Positions 11,503 through 22,081 of a stretch of DNA of 64,000 nucleotides are shown here, in pieces. Source of the DNA: Trissonchulus latispiculum (lineage: Eukaryota; Nematoda; Enoplea; Enoplida; Ironidae); NCBI GenBank assembly GCA_030248195.1, contig JASAND010006560.1, forward strand, positions 31,185 to 95,184, given 5' to 3'. The notes beneath the pieces were generated by a model. It had not been told where the DNA came from. It worked only from the letters and a program-made list of their open reading frames with translations, and did not search any database. A program made the translations under genes and the position numbers. Positions within the stretch are counted from its first letter, which is position 1, and every line of letters begins with the position of its first letter.

Positions 11503-14400
11503 ATGAACGTTGAACCAGAGCGTTTCTTCAAGCAACAGGGCCGATCGCCCAAAAGACGGTAAGATGCAGACATGTGCAGGAGGGGAAGTTTTTGGGGGGG
11601 GGGGGGTGAACCAGCCTACGGCCGCCAAAAAACCCCGATTTTCCCCTGCTTCAGGGACAAGGGGTGCCTGTGCTCATTTCGATATCTCAGCCGTAGAGCC
11701 AGGAGTGTCACCTCAAATGATGACTGCAAACGTGGAAGGGGGCCGGCTCTGTGCGCCCATTGCGGAGCTCTGACTCTGGCTGAACTATGCGAATGTTCCC
11801 TTTTGGGAGCCACCAAAACATAGCCCTTTTGTGGAAGACAGTTTGCTGTCAAACCCAATGTAGAAGAACCTTTGAAGAGATGTGACTGTGATGTGATGTG
11901 ATGTGATTTAACAAAGTGCTAGTTTCAGTTAATTATTTAGGGTCTGTTGCTGTTGATGATGTGGTTGATAATATCAATATACAATTTACAATTGGTTTTC
12001 TTAGATCAAAATTACAAATGAGTCAGACATGACTCGTGTCAGAGTTTGAGTTTGACTAAACATTTCTGCAGATCTGGACCACAACCCTTTACGACCCTTT
12101 CAAAACTAGAACTGATGATAAAACTCAGTTCTACATAAGGGACTGTAGCGACAAAACAGTTTAGCGATTTTCCGTCCTGTCTTAACAGGGATATCCAGAC
12201 ACAATTCGTAATATTTCGTGTTTCAGGGTGAACAATTCGTTTGGAGAAAATCACGACATTTTCCTGCGAAACGACAATCAGGATTCACCGTCCCGCAGAA
12301 TTCGAGATCACATGAAGTCAGACATTTTCGCTGCCGAAAGACTTGGAGGGGCGCCACAGCCTCAGGTTAGACATCGAAATCCAAGTTTTGAAATTAATCT
12401 TGAATAAAATTAATACTAACGTTAATTACTGATAAAATTAATATTTCCTGAGCAATTTGTAGGCTTCACAAATGGTCATTAAATTCTCTACACACATTTT
12501 TATTCTGAGTCTCTGTCAAGGCGAGAGAATAGCAACAGTATGAATGACCCTTAAAAGATTCAAAAAATGCGTGCTGTAAAAAAACGCAGACAGTTGTTGC
12601 GGATGTTAGATGGAAGCCTCCCTCAAGCCTTGGACGCCGCAAAACTCACCCTAGCGCTGAAACTTGGTGTGACATGCTTTCTGACTACTGACTCAAATAT
12701 CGCAAGCAAAATGCCTCCATTTCTCGAAATTCTATTTCTAATTTTTCCAATTCTAAATTTCATTTCATTGTAATTTTCATTCCAATTGATCGATTCGTGA
12801 ATTTTATTTGCTTCAGATGATTGTGATGTCACCGAAACGCTGTGAAGACACCAAACACCGACTGTTTGGCGGCCCTGAAGATTCACCGCGTCGATGCAAA
12901 GTCACGGACACGGTCAAGTCTTCGGTTTTTTCGCATCTCTCGGATGGTGAAAATGACTCGCCTAAGAGAGGTTTGGGAATGGCTTGTTTTTTTAAAAAGT
13001 AGCAGCAACTAATTGGAGTTCAGCTCGAAGCTTTTGGGCAAAGCTGTAGCGCTACTACCAGGGATTGGTAGACAAAGAGGACCGAGGGTTTAGTCCAAGA
13101 CGGGAAGCGTCAGGAACCGTGTACCCTTGAAGTCAGGATCTGGGAGAGAGGGGAAGAGGGAAGTTCAGCTTTTCAGTCTGGATTGAAGGTAATGAATTGG
13201 GGATGGAGCCACGGCCCTCCAGCACTGCAGTGAGACGTGTCACTACATCATCGACCCATCAGCAGAACGCACATATCAGGCATATCAATCTTTCCTATGA
13301 CTGCTTCCCTTACAAAACCATTTAATACTCATTTCATTAGCAAAAATGATGCAATGCAAGCATTAACTTGATGTAATTGTAAAAAGCACTTAAGTTGCCG
13401 CTGGTCCTACCTGACTTCATTCATGTAAGTGTAAAGATTGGGTTCAGCCGGGAATAGAACCAGTGACCTCCCGCCCTGCGGACAAAAATGCCGCCAACGC
13501 ATCACGGAACCAGGAAGAGAATAAACAATAAACTCCAAATCTATACATCTCTGTGCTCTGTCCATGTAGCGTCTTCAAGAGCTAGTTTATAAGTGACTTT
13601 TGCTCAATTGTTAAAATGACTCTGAACGGTTTTATCCCTAACGGTTTTGTTCGAATACAAAATTTGTTGAAAGGTTGACATTTACATAATAAATAAACTA
13701 TTTTCATTGGTGCGGTCTAGACTAGCTGAAAGAGTGCTCGAGAATGGAGCAGCCAATTCGGGTACGAACCCCGCCCGTAGCACTTTTCTTGACATCGTTA
13801 AATCCTGATTTCAATCTTTCACACAGCTGAAGTTATACCCATACAGTGAGCCTCTGTTATAGCACAGTGGTTTCTTGATTTCAATCTTTCACACAGCTGA
13901 AGTTATACCCATATAGTGAGCCTCTGTGATAGCACAGTGGTTTCTTACTGTGCTATAAATAGAGGATCATGTCAAGTCTAGCGCTTGCAAAAATAAACTC
14001 TAGCACCCCATTTCAAATCCCTTCCGAGAAATTTACCGAGACTGCCAAGGGGTGGCTTCCCGTCAAGTGGAGCTACCACAAAACCTCCATTAGGGTGGAC
14101 GTAATGGACGTACTGATAGCCTTGTAGAACACCTCGGGTAATTGCTATGGCAATTATTCAATGTCAGCATCCCCCTCCCTCAAAAATGCATACGTTCCAA
14201 GCTGGTACTACCTTTAACCGGAGTACCGACCGGGGTGAGGTGGCTGTAGAAAAAACTGATTTAGTCCTTAAATTTTTGAATAATTAACAATAAACTGTTA
14301 ATTTTTTGCAGTTATGGATGTGATTCAAAATGGTACAGAAACGACGAAAGGCCATGGTGAGGGAATTCTCGACAGCAACGAGAATCCGGAATATCACTAA
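11503..14400 (+). CDS. JPT: Jupiter (JPT) microtubule-associated protein homologue, 4 exons
   Basis: Exons: 11503-11558, 12227-12365, 12817-12970 and 14312-14400; stop TAA at 14398-14400. Phases are compatible throughout (2, 0, 1), giving 145 residues. Junctions seen: donor ACG|GTAAGA, acceptors TTTCAG, CTTCAG and TTTGCAG; the third donor GAG|GTTTGG is weak. Residues 38-58 (DSPSRRIRDHMKSDIFAAER) match the Jupiter repeat, which in insects has an NxMASNIFAAE core. Residues 78-104 (HRLFGGPEDSPRR, then KSSVF) match the second repeat (SRLFG, then MKSS). Family knowledge: Jupiter proteins are short, disordered, basic microtubule binders; vertebrate JPT1 and JPT2 are relatives. The first exon is only 18 codons, so the start is the least certain part. 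The ATG at 11503 is the first in frame after upstream stops. AATAAA near 14585 could be the polyA signal. Confidence 0.8.
13190..13260 (-). repeat. tRNA-like SINE fragment in the last JPT intron
   Basis: The - strand carries a box A-like TGATGTAGTGACACG and a box B-like GTGGCTCCATCCC at tRNA spacing. The remainder is degenerate. Confidence 0.45.
13435..13520 (-). repeat. tRNA-like SINE fragment in the last JPT intron
   Basis: The - strand shows TGATGCGTTGGCGGCA and, downstream, GGTTCTATTCC at box A / box B spacing. It resembles 7915-8005 in layout but is diverged. Confidence 0.5.
13805..13948 (+). repeat. 74-bp tandem duplication inside the JPT intron
   Basis: Two nearly identical copies in a row each begin TGATTTCAATCTTTCACACA and end TAGCACAGTGGTTTCT. 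Only a few bases differ, so the duplication is recent. Confidence 0.8.
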
Positions 14401-14744
14401 ACGGATTTGAACAGTGCAACGACTTTGATCTCTTCCGATTTTCGCCGGCCGCTTTATTTATTGCATTCTGCTTCAACTGTGAGAACTGACAAACACCATT
14501 AATATATATGAAACTGTGTTATTGAAATTTGCTGTAATAATCTGTTACCTACTGTATGCTTCCGCGTTCTTTGTCATCCTGTACAATAAACAGTACAAAC
14601 GGTCAATGTTTTCTGGGCGGTTAGCTAATGTGAACTTCAAAATCTGATTCTGCTGAGTACACTTCCTAGACGCTTTGTTGGTGTAGACTCGCGCTTACAT
14701 GCTTTTGTGTGCGTGAACTCTCCGCAAGTAGGGTTGTGCAGTTA

Positions 14745-14965
14745 AGAAATTTCTCGGGCCGGGCTCGGGTTCGGGCCGAACTGTTTCTTCGGTTCGGGCT
14801 CGGTTCGGGCACGGGCCGGCCCGAGCCCGGCCCGAAGCCCGAGTCAAGGCCCGAGCGGCCCGAACCAATTCACGGTCCGACCAGCCCGAGCAGCCCGAGT
14901 GACCTAAACCCATTACGGCCCGGTCAGCCCGAGCAGCCTGAGCGGCCCGAACCGATTCATGGACG
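14745..14965. repeat. GC-rich palindromic word array (CGGGCTCGGG / CCCGAGCCCG)
   Basis: After AAATTTCTCGGGCCGGGCTC comes a run of CGGGCT/CGGTTC words, then the complementary GCCCGAACC words, so the unit can fold back on itself. The same design, with the shared words TCTCGGG and GAGTCAAGGCCCGAG, returns in inverse orientation at 40290-40465. A looser version is at 40012-40135. Confidence 0.6.
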
Positions 14966-16289
14966 ATTGCTCATTGCCTGTTCGACAGACAAATCACGAG
15001 GTCCAAACTCCAAACTACTCATAGTTTTGGCCATAGTTTTTGTGCTCAGTCAATTTTGCTGTTGCGCATACCCAACAATAGTCGTAAGGTTCCTTTATGT
15101 TCACAAGAAAATTCAAGACATTGGATCGCAGCAGTCGTACTCGCAGGTACCGTAATCCGTAATTCGGTGTCGTAATGCCGTATGTCTGCAACTTTAAGAG
15201 ACTGCTGTGAACGCTGTGAAAAACAAAAAGCATCGAAACTTTTAATTATTTTGAAGGAATCCAGTTACTAATATGTGACAAAGTTTGAGCGCAATCGGAA
15301 AAATGTTTGTCATTAGTGTATTTGGTACACCCCCCTTAATTGGTTCTGTATACAAGCCGTTAAAGTTCCTGGAACCCATATTGGTCGCGGTGGGCGATAC
15401 CAACAGATGCATTATATGAAACAAAGTGTTCGAGATTAACGCTTATCAATTAAAGCTTAACCCTAATCAGCGAAGAATTTATGCTTACGCCTCCCAGGTT
15501 CGATACCCATCTGAGCTGATTTTTTTACAATAATACGACTTCTTCAAGACTTGGCTTCCGTCTTCAGGACTCAATTCTACTCAAGCTTGACACTACCCTT
15601 TTCAACTCTTTCATGAACAGTATCCAGTTAAATTTAACTAGTTCAGCTTCGTTCGTCTCTTTCGCGAAGTGCCACCAGCAAGGATTGTAAGCTAAGTTCT
15701 AAAGCAATGTTTTACAGCATTTCCATTCCTTTTGCTATCATTATATCGGAAATTATTAACAATGGTGTGGAATATTTCCTTGATTTTACTCTAAACTATT
15801 CAAAAGTGAGTGCTAACTTTATGCAAAATCAATCTAAACTACCCTTTTGTGTACGGTCCACGGCCGGATTTAGCTGATGTTGCATTATTCGAAAATCGAT
15901 CGCGCAATCTTTTAGTGTCACTTTGGAGAAGCGGCAGAAGTGTTGTTCAAGTTAGAGCTTTTTTAATTAACAATTAACAATTTAATTAAGCAATTAACTA
16001 AGTGGGAATAAACAAATATTTAGAATATTCGTTCATCGAGTTATTCGTTAACTATATATTCTTGAAATGTAAACAACTGTTCGAATATTAGTAGTAGTAA
16101 TCGCCAATTTTGAATTAATCGCTAATGATTCCACATTTGCGACAATGCAGTTCTCGTTTCAGCTGTCGAGACATCACAGAATCATGCCCAAGAATCAAAT
16201 GCTGGTAGATTATGAGATCCAGGCCAAAAATCCAACTTTTGCAAATTTTACATTTGGCAAAAATTTTAGTTCAAGCTCAGTTTTTGAGC

Positions 16290-16415
16290 CTGGAACCGGC
16301 CGGTTCCAAATTCTACCGGTTCCGGTTCCGGTTCTAAAAATCCTTATGGTTCGGTTCCGGTTCGGTTCCGGTTCCGGTTCCGGTTCCAACCGGTTCTAGT
16401 GGAACCGGCCCCAGC
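16290..16415. repeat. GGTTCC / GGAACC palindromic word array
   Basis: GGAACCGGCCGGTTCC opens the array, GGTTCCGGTTCC tandem words fill it, and GGAACCGGCCCC closes it. It is a foldback microsatellite about 125 bp long. Confidence 0.6.
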
Positions 16416-17643
16416 TCTAAATGCATGTATGTTGTTGAAACTCTCTATCTTTAACACATTGGCTAGTATTTGTATTTTTAGAGTCAACCAAAAATAATAA
16501 AAGCAGCGGTGCCAGCTTTTGGAAAAATTGTATCGAAATCTGTTCCTGAAGTGTCATTGAGTTCTGTGGTATAAATCATCTGAAATTAAGCAATACGCCC
16601 TGGCGTTATTTGCAAATCAAATACTCCGCAACCGTTTATCAATTACTAAACGCTCGCAGACAAAATTCAGTAATAACTGGCAGAAACGCATAAATGACAT
16701 TGAGATTAGCATACGACTAATATGCATTGACACACTGGTAAATAAAGATTGGTTAGTTAATTTGCAGTTGATCCTGGCTCAATCTTAGTTTTGAAATTAC
16801 CTTTGTGAAACCATGGTATTGCAATTGATCTGAAAAACCTTTGCAACAGAAGTTGAAACGGTGCAATGGTTAAGACATTCGGCTAGCACCGCAATAACCC
16901 TTTTTCGATTCGCAGTTGGATAAGATTTTTTAATGTTATAAAAAGGTTATGTCTGAGAAAGAAGATATATATACAGATATGTATTCCCCGTTTGATCAGG
17001 TATTGCTATATATTCATAAAGAAGATCCTGAACTCTCAACTTTAGTTCAGCTATTTATAGAACGTGGACTGTGAAGACTTTACAGAATCTTAGCAACACC
17101 AAAGCTTTAGGACGTTTTGAAAGAAATATCTAGTGTATTTTTTCTTGCAGACTATTTCTGGAGAATAGATGGCGGACTAAGTAGGTCGAAAAATCTGTAT
17201 TCGGAAATCATTGTTTATGATATCTCAATAACTCAACAGTGGAATAATGCCCCTTTTAGGGGTGATCTGGTTTTGCTGAAATTTGATGCTTTCGAAAAAT
17301 TTCCGGTCTCGGTCCAAAACGGAGAGACCGAGACCGAGACCGAGACTCCCAACCCTGGAGCTTTTGTCATTTACAGGTTATTGCCTCTGCAGTTTGCACG
17401 CTTCCATCAGAAACGATGAGTAGTGAATAGCTTCACTTTCATTTTCAGTCTCAGTCGGCAGCCTAACAGTTTCAGTTGCAGTGACTGAAACAGCACTAGT
17501 TATATTCAAACAAATTTAATTTAATTTTAACAAGTCTGACTTCAATCACATAAAACATGCAACGTCCTCAACGACACGACTATAACTACGATACGACGAT
17601 ACGACACTACACGACATAGCTAGTTACACCAAATGTCAAAAAT

Positions 17644-18240
17644 TTACTTCTGCTTAGTGGATTTTTCATAGAAGGTCACAAACCGGGGAGCTTCCAATAG
17701 AGGGCATTCTATATCTTTGTAGTCGGTACCAACTGGGACTGCTACCCACTCCCGCGTCTGTTTTCCGTGAAATCCTTGCCAGGACACCGTGATTAATCTT
17801 CCAACAGAGGTTCCATGGGGAGGTCGCCGATTCCAAGTTACACTAGTGTAGGAATCATCCACCTGAGGGACGGCATAGCGAATCGACCGGATATCACGAT
17901 GCGAACCGCATCCATTGGTTTAGTGACACCCTCCGTTAGGGTCACCACGTAGGAGGTAAATGCCACACCATTTTCCATTGTCCAGAGAGGGTTCTCAGTG
18001 CCTCTTTGGCAAGCAGGAGGTATGACTCACGGTTTTCGGACTCAAAAGCCTCCCCATCTTTCCAGAAGTGATGTCCCAGAGAATCTCTGAAGACGAAACT
18101 ATCGTCTATGATGGGAAATGAAGTCCATTGGAGGTTGCAACCGACCATTGCCAGAAGGATGTGGTTCTTCTGTTGCTCAAACTTCCTATCCAGGCTCTCA
18201 TGGACAGCGTCTTTGTTAACTAAAGCAAGAGTACATAATA
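17644..18240 (-). pseudogene. Unrecognised broken ORF interrupted by a MITE
   Basis: On the - strand a frame is open from about 18240 to stops near 17942. Another open stretch, 17862-17644, follows after several stops. The first has regular composition (an HHFWKDGEAFESENRESYLL segment) and the second is rich in W, R and G (SVTWNRRPPHG). I recognise neither. A hAT-like MITE is inserted at the upstream edge (18226). The ORFs at 20350-21050 lie on the same strand, so this could be the far end of one ancient element or viral insertion. That link is inference only. Confidence 0.35.
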
Positions 18241-18603
18241 TAAGAGTATGCCACTAGGCAAGCTCTACGTTATCAGAGCAAAAACTATGCTCTGCACGCT
18301 AACGGCCCACCCCCCCCCCGCAAATCAGACCCTAGTGACCCCCCCCCGCAAATCAGTACCTAGTCGAAACGGGGGTACGCTCACTCGCTCTATGTTTATG
18401 TGCTTAAGCTCGAAAACACAAGCAGTGCGTGCGCGAATTTTGTGCCTGCCTCGAGCTTTAGAACATAAACATAGCGCTCAAAAATCTTTGAAGTGAAGGG
18501 TCTAATTTGCGGGGGGGGGTGGGCCGTTAGCGAGCAGAGCATAGTTTTTGCTCTGATAACAGAGAGTGTGCTTAGTGGCACACTCTTATATTATGTACTC
18601 TTG
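18226..18603. mobile_element. hAT-like foldback MITE, best full copy of the dispersed family
   Basis: The termini CAAGAGTACATAATATAAGA and its inverse TCTTATATTATGTACTCTTG frame 378 bp. ACTAAAG is duplicated at 18219-18225 and 18604-18610. Inward from each end are the TGCCACTAGGCA-like word, TTATCAGAGCAAAAACTATG, GCTAACGGCC and a C-run or G-run, all in mirror order. The centre (GAGCTTTAGAACATAAACAT) is also inverted. A 7-8 bp duplication and CA...TG ends suggest hAT. No coding capacity. Confidence 0.75.
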
Positions 18604-19194
18604 ACTAAAGTAATGCAATTATAGGTTAACATTGACGCGTTATAAACTTCGCTTTTATTCTTTTTTACTTCAAAATGGTAAAGTTTGTAGTAATGTTCAC
18701 AAAAAATCACCCCGAAAATTCACAAAAAATCACCTACCTAGACGGCTAATAGCAAGCTGCAACAGGAAACTTTTTGCATGGTAATGGGTCCGTTATGTTC
18801 AACTCGCCGTGAAATGTAGAGCGAGTCCGGATTAGCAATGATTAGACTAAGAAGTCTATTTAGTTTTGATTAGTCTAATTAATTAATTAATTAGAAGATT
18901 AGTTTAATTAGGCGCTCTTTGAAAATTGAAGATGGCATAAAAATTTTTCAGTCGGCAGAATTTCCTACCATTTGGCACGAATGAACACACCTATAAGGCC
19001 TCTCAGTATGTCAAATTACAGCCTTTCAGCTGTCACCAAATTAAAACTTTTTAAAAAGTTTTTTAAATCTTTGGCGAAACTTCGAACTTTGAAGATTAAT
19101 TTACTTAGATGCAGTGAAGATACAGCCGTCTAGTTTTTTCTGCTGATGTGGAGATATTTGACAATATGCCAAATGGCAACCTTGAAGGACCTCT

Positions 19195-19300
19195 GTGTAA
19201 TGGGTTGAGCTAGGGACTTAAACCGCAAGGCTCAAACTCCACAACTTACGACTGGCGCAATGGACGCTAACCGTCGACTGCGGGTGGAGATCTTTAGTCC
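19195..19300 (+). repeat. tRNA-like fragment
   Basis: The + strand shows CTGGCGCAATGGACGCTAACC followed by GGTGGAGATCTTTAGTCC, a weak box A / box B arrangement. Probably a SINE remnant. Confidence 0.35.
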
Positions 19301-19567
19301 AGGCGGCCCGCACAACGCTGACAAAGCTCGCCAAGGGGGAAACGGGCTGAATTTTGGGGGACGCCAACGCCAGATAAAGTTTGGAGGACACACACAAAAA
19401 TTAAGCACGCACTAAAATTTTAAAAATTTAAAAATGATTGTTTTTGTTTTTCCTAAAGATCTGGTAAAAGCTATCAGCTTAAGCAAAGTGATGCCAATAA
19501 ATTTTGACGACAGCGTTTGACATCTAGCACTGTCATGATTTCTGTAAATAGCTAAAATAGTAAATAC

Positions 19568-19905
19568 CAAGAGTACATAAATATATAAGAGTCTGACAGC
19601 AGGCAAGTTCTCTGTTATCTGCTCTAGCTAGAGTACAAAAAGACACTCTATGTTATCAGAGCAAAAACTATGCTCTGCTCGCTAACGCCCCCGCCCCCGG
19701 CAAATCTGAACCATCACTTCAAAGAATTTCGTGCGCTATGTTTGTGTTCTAAAGCTCGAAACAGGAACAAAATTCGCGCGCGCACTGCTTGTGCTTTCGA
19801 GATTAAACACATAAATATAGAGCGAGTTAGCGAACCTCCGTTTCGACTACGTCCTGATTTGCGGGGGGGTCACTAGGGTCTGATTTGCGGGGGGGGGGCG
19901 GGATG
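19568..19905. mobile_element. hAT-like MITE, right end truncated and left end rearranged
   Basis: It begins CAAGAGTACATAA as at 18226, then repeats the subterminal part (GTTATCTGCTC, then GTTATCAGAGCAAAAACTAT). The central palindrome and G-runs are present. The right terminal repeat is missing. Confidence 0.65.
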
Positions 19906-20039
19906 TGGATGTGTTGTATGTCGTTTTGCAGCTTTTGAGGTGCAGTAACACTGCTACAGTAATTATCTAATCACTAATAATTTATTAGTAATGTATAACT
20001 TTTATGCAACGGGCCAATGGGGCTTAGGTGTATACAGGC

Positions 20040-20090
20040 GCGTAGCCAGGGGGGGGGGGGGGGGGGGTGGACATACCCCCCCCCCCCGGA
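20040..20090. repeat. G-run / C-run hairpin at a probable element end
   Basis: A run of G follows GCGTAGCCAG, then GTGGACATA and a run of C. The words facing each other can form a GC hairpin. GGCGCGTAGCCAGGGG is a common terminus of animal DNA transposons, but no partner end is visible. Confidence 0.4.
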
Positions 20091-20349
20091 AGAATTTTAA
20101 TATCAAATAGAAATTTGAATAAATATTTCCAGAAAATTTTTGCCCGCGGCGCTACTATTACACGAAAATACCTCAAAAAAATACCTTGTATCATGTCATA
20201 CGTCAAGTTTTGTGAGTGGGTGTTCCAGCGTTGAGAGTCTTGGTGAGTGCTCGCTTATTGGTCTTCTTCGAGATTTTCTCCCGTGGCTGCGACAGTGTAG
20301 CCAAAACTGAACGCTGAGGCCCCTATTGCCACAATCTGGTCGCTACTCA

Positions 20350-20640
20350 TATCGCAACTGCACCCAAACCAGTGGCAGTGGCAAAAGACACCCGTGCTAA
20401 AGACTCCCTTGCCGGGGCTGGATCCATCGTTCTTGAACTCATCAAATGTACCCCATATGCAAACAGGGATGACAGCCCTATAATGACATGCGCCTCTGTC
20501 GGGCTGTTTTGATATACATCGATGATTTGAATGTTATCTCCCAGTATTGCCTTAGCTGTCGCTGTGGCGTCCTCTAGGTCAGGTCGATTTGAGAACCGTA
20601 TTTTTAATTCAAAATGTTCCTGGTCAAGCTGGTTTAGCAT
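20350..20640 (-). pseudogene. Unrecognised ORF, middle of an overlapping trio
   Basis: The start ATG at 20640 lies inside the end of the preceding frame (ATGCTAA). The protein is about 97 residues, acidic at first (LDQEHFELKIRFSNRPDLED) and hydrophobic near residues 54-66. It ends in ATATGA, which overlaps the ATG (20350) of a third frame of 31 codons. No family recognised. Such stop/start overlaps fit a viral or mobile polycistronic unit, or a single gene with two frameshifts. Confidence 0.35.
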
Positions 20641-21048
20641 GGTAACCTCCTCCTCTCTCTCTCTCTCTCTGTAACGAGGAGGGAGTCTAAATCGGAACGG
20701 AAGAGCGCCACCAACTCTTGGCCGGTCTTTGTCGGATAGACTTTCGATGCCTTCACACTTCGGCTGTTATGTTCCTCTTTCGGTTTCGCCACACCTTCTG
20801 TCGAAGTGAGGACTGTTTGAGTTGTGACAGATTCTTTGGTTTCATGGTGTTCCAAAAGTAAAAGTGAAGGGATGATATCTTCAGCGATGAAATGATAATT
20901 CAGGACGTCAAAAGCTTTTTTCTTGTTTTTAATCCCGAGTAAATCACGCCTTGTTAGTACTATAGATCTTTTATTACATAGACGTGATTTGCCCCGCGGC
21001 CGCCCAACCCCAATGCCGCGTCCACATACAACAGGTATTACATCTGCC
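20634..21048 (-). pseudogene. Unrecognised basic ORF ending in an RERERER repeat
   Basis: About 138 codons are open, with no in-frame ATG after the upstream stop; the frame may begin at a splice acceptor near 21058. The N-terminal part is Gly/Arg-rich (CGRGIGVGRPRGKSR) and the C-terminus is expanded by the CT microsatellite at 20655-20672 (coding RERERER). The stop overlaps the ATG of the next frame. I do not recognise the family. The long regular stretch suggests it once coded for protein. Confidence 0.35.
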
Positions 21049-21362
21049 ACGGCGATGCTGATGCATACAAGCGGCTATGTCGTGACAGGATTAGTAGACA
21101 ATTATATAGAAACTCATACAAAAGCATGAGCGTATATATACACACACACATATAAGCTTTAATATCAATTTTGAAATAAATTTGATAAAAAATGTGTACG
21201 TCAGTAGTCAGTCCGTCAGTCATTGCCATCCAAGACTTAACACCAGACAAGCACCAGACAGACTGACAATTCCAAGAAACACTGATATTTACTTCTAATA
21301 TATTCTAAGACAGAATACGTTCATCAGTTGATTTATCTTGAAGTTTACCACACCACCAATTC

Positions 21363-21500
21363 ATTTGCGTTCTAAAAGCTTGAAGCAGACGCGCATTGAA
21401 CCAACTGAGTAGTTGTGTTTTCGAGCCTTAACACGTAAACATGGCGTAAAATTTCTTTGAAGTGCACATACACATTTGTGGGGGGGGTGGGTCAGCCGCA
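21363..21500. mobile_element. Fragment of the hAT-like MITE family
   Basis: Half an element: the CGAGCCTTAACACGTAAACATGGCG centre, an AATTTCTTTGAAGTGCA stretch, and a G-run followed by GGGTCAGCCG. Ends are missing. Confidence 0.5.
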
Positions 21501-22081
21501 GTGTTGTTTCAGCAGCTGAAACTGAAGTTAGGGATGAGAGGGATGTGCCCAATATTTAGTCCAGTGTTAAAGATAAGGTTTCGATGGGCTGCAACAGAGA
21601 CAAGACACGATAAGCATAGAGCAATATCATTTTATACATTCCTGCTCCAACAGGAATAACCATCAGGAATGAATTTGGAATAATATTCCACTGCAGTAAG
21701 GTGATCTAACTTTCACAGAATACAGTTTTGACAAATTGTTTTGAGAAGCTATCGAATGAAGATGATCATGATACCCAATTTGTCTTTAAATTGAAAATAT
21801 CAAAAATTGACAATTTTAACTTAAAAAGTCGAGCCGAAGACATTACAGGCGAGAGTACTGAAAAAGTCGAGCCGAAGACATTACAGACGAGAGTCCCACA
21901 AACAGGACAGTCGGACATAACAGGTATATCCGCAGGTCAATTTAATAAATCAATAATCATTATTTGCGTTTCAAGATTCTGTATAAGATCAAAATTATAC
22001 AAACAAAATTGTTGTTATTTCTGTAATATCCCTCTGCAATCATGTAGTTTCAAAAATCCATTGTTTCGTCTGATTTCATGA

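Larger units (their letters stand above)
14401..17643. other. Intergenic with word-array repeats
   Basis: No gene recognised. The stretch contains a CGGGCTCGGG array (14745-14965), a GGTTCC array (16290-16415), a short GAGACC array (17300-17346) and tRNA-like scraps near 15490 and 16860. Open frames overlapping the arrays are by-products of the repeats. Confidence 0.5.

Noticed and set aside
11510..11858. Overlapping open frames next to the first JPT exon
   Set aside because: They run across a G-run and the GTAAGA donor; the JPT exon model explains the coding signal up to 11558 better.
14695..15155. Arg/Pro-rich proteins over the CGGGCTCGGG array
   Set aside because: Repeat words read through in several frames; the same happens at 40272-40538.
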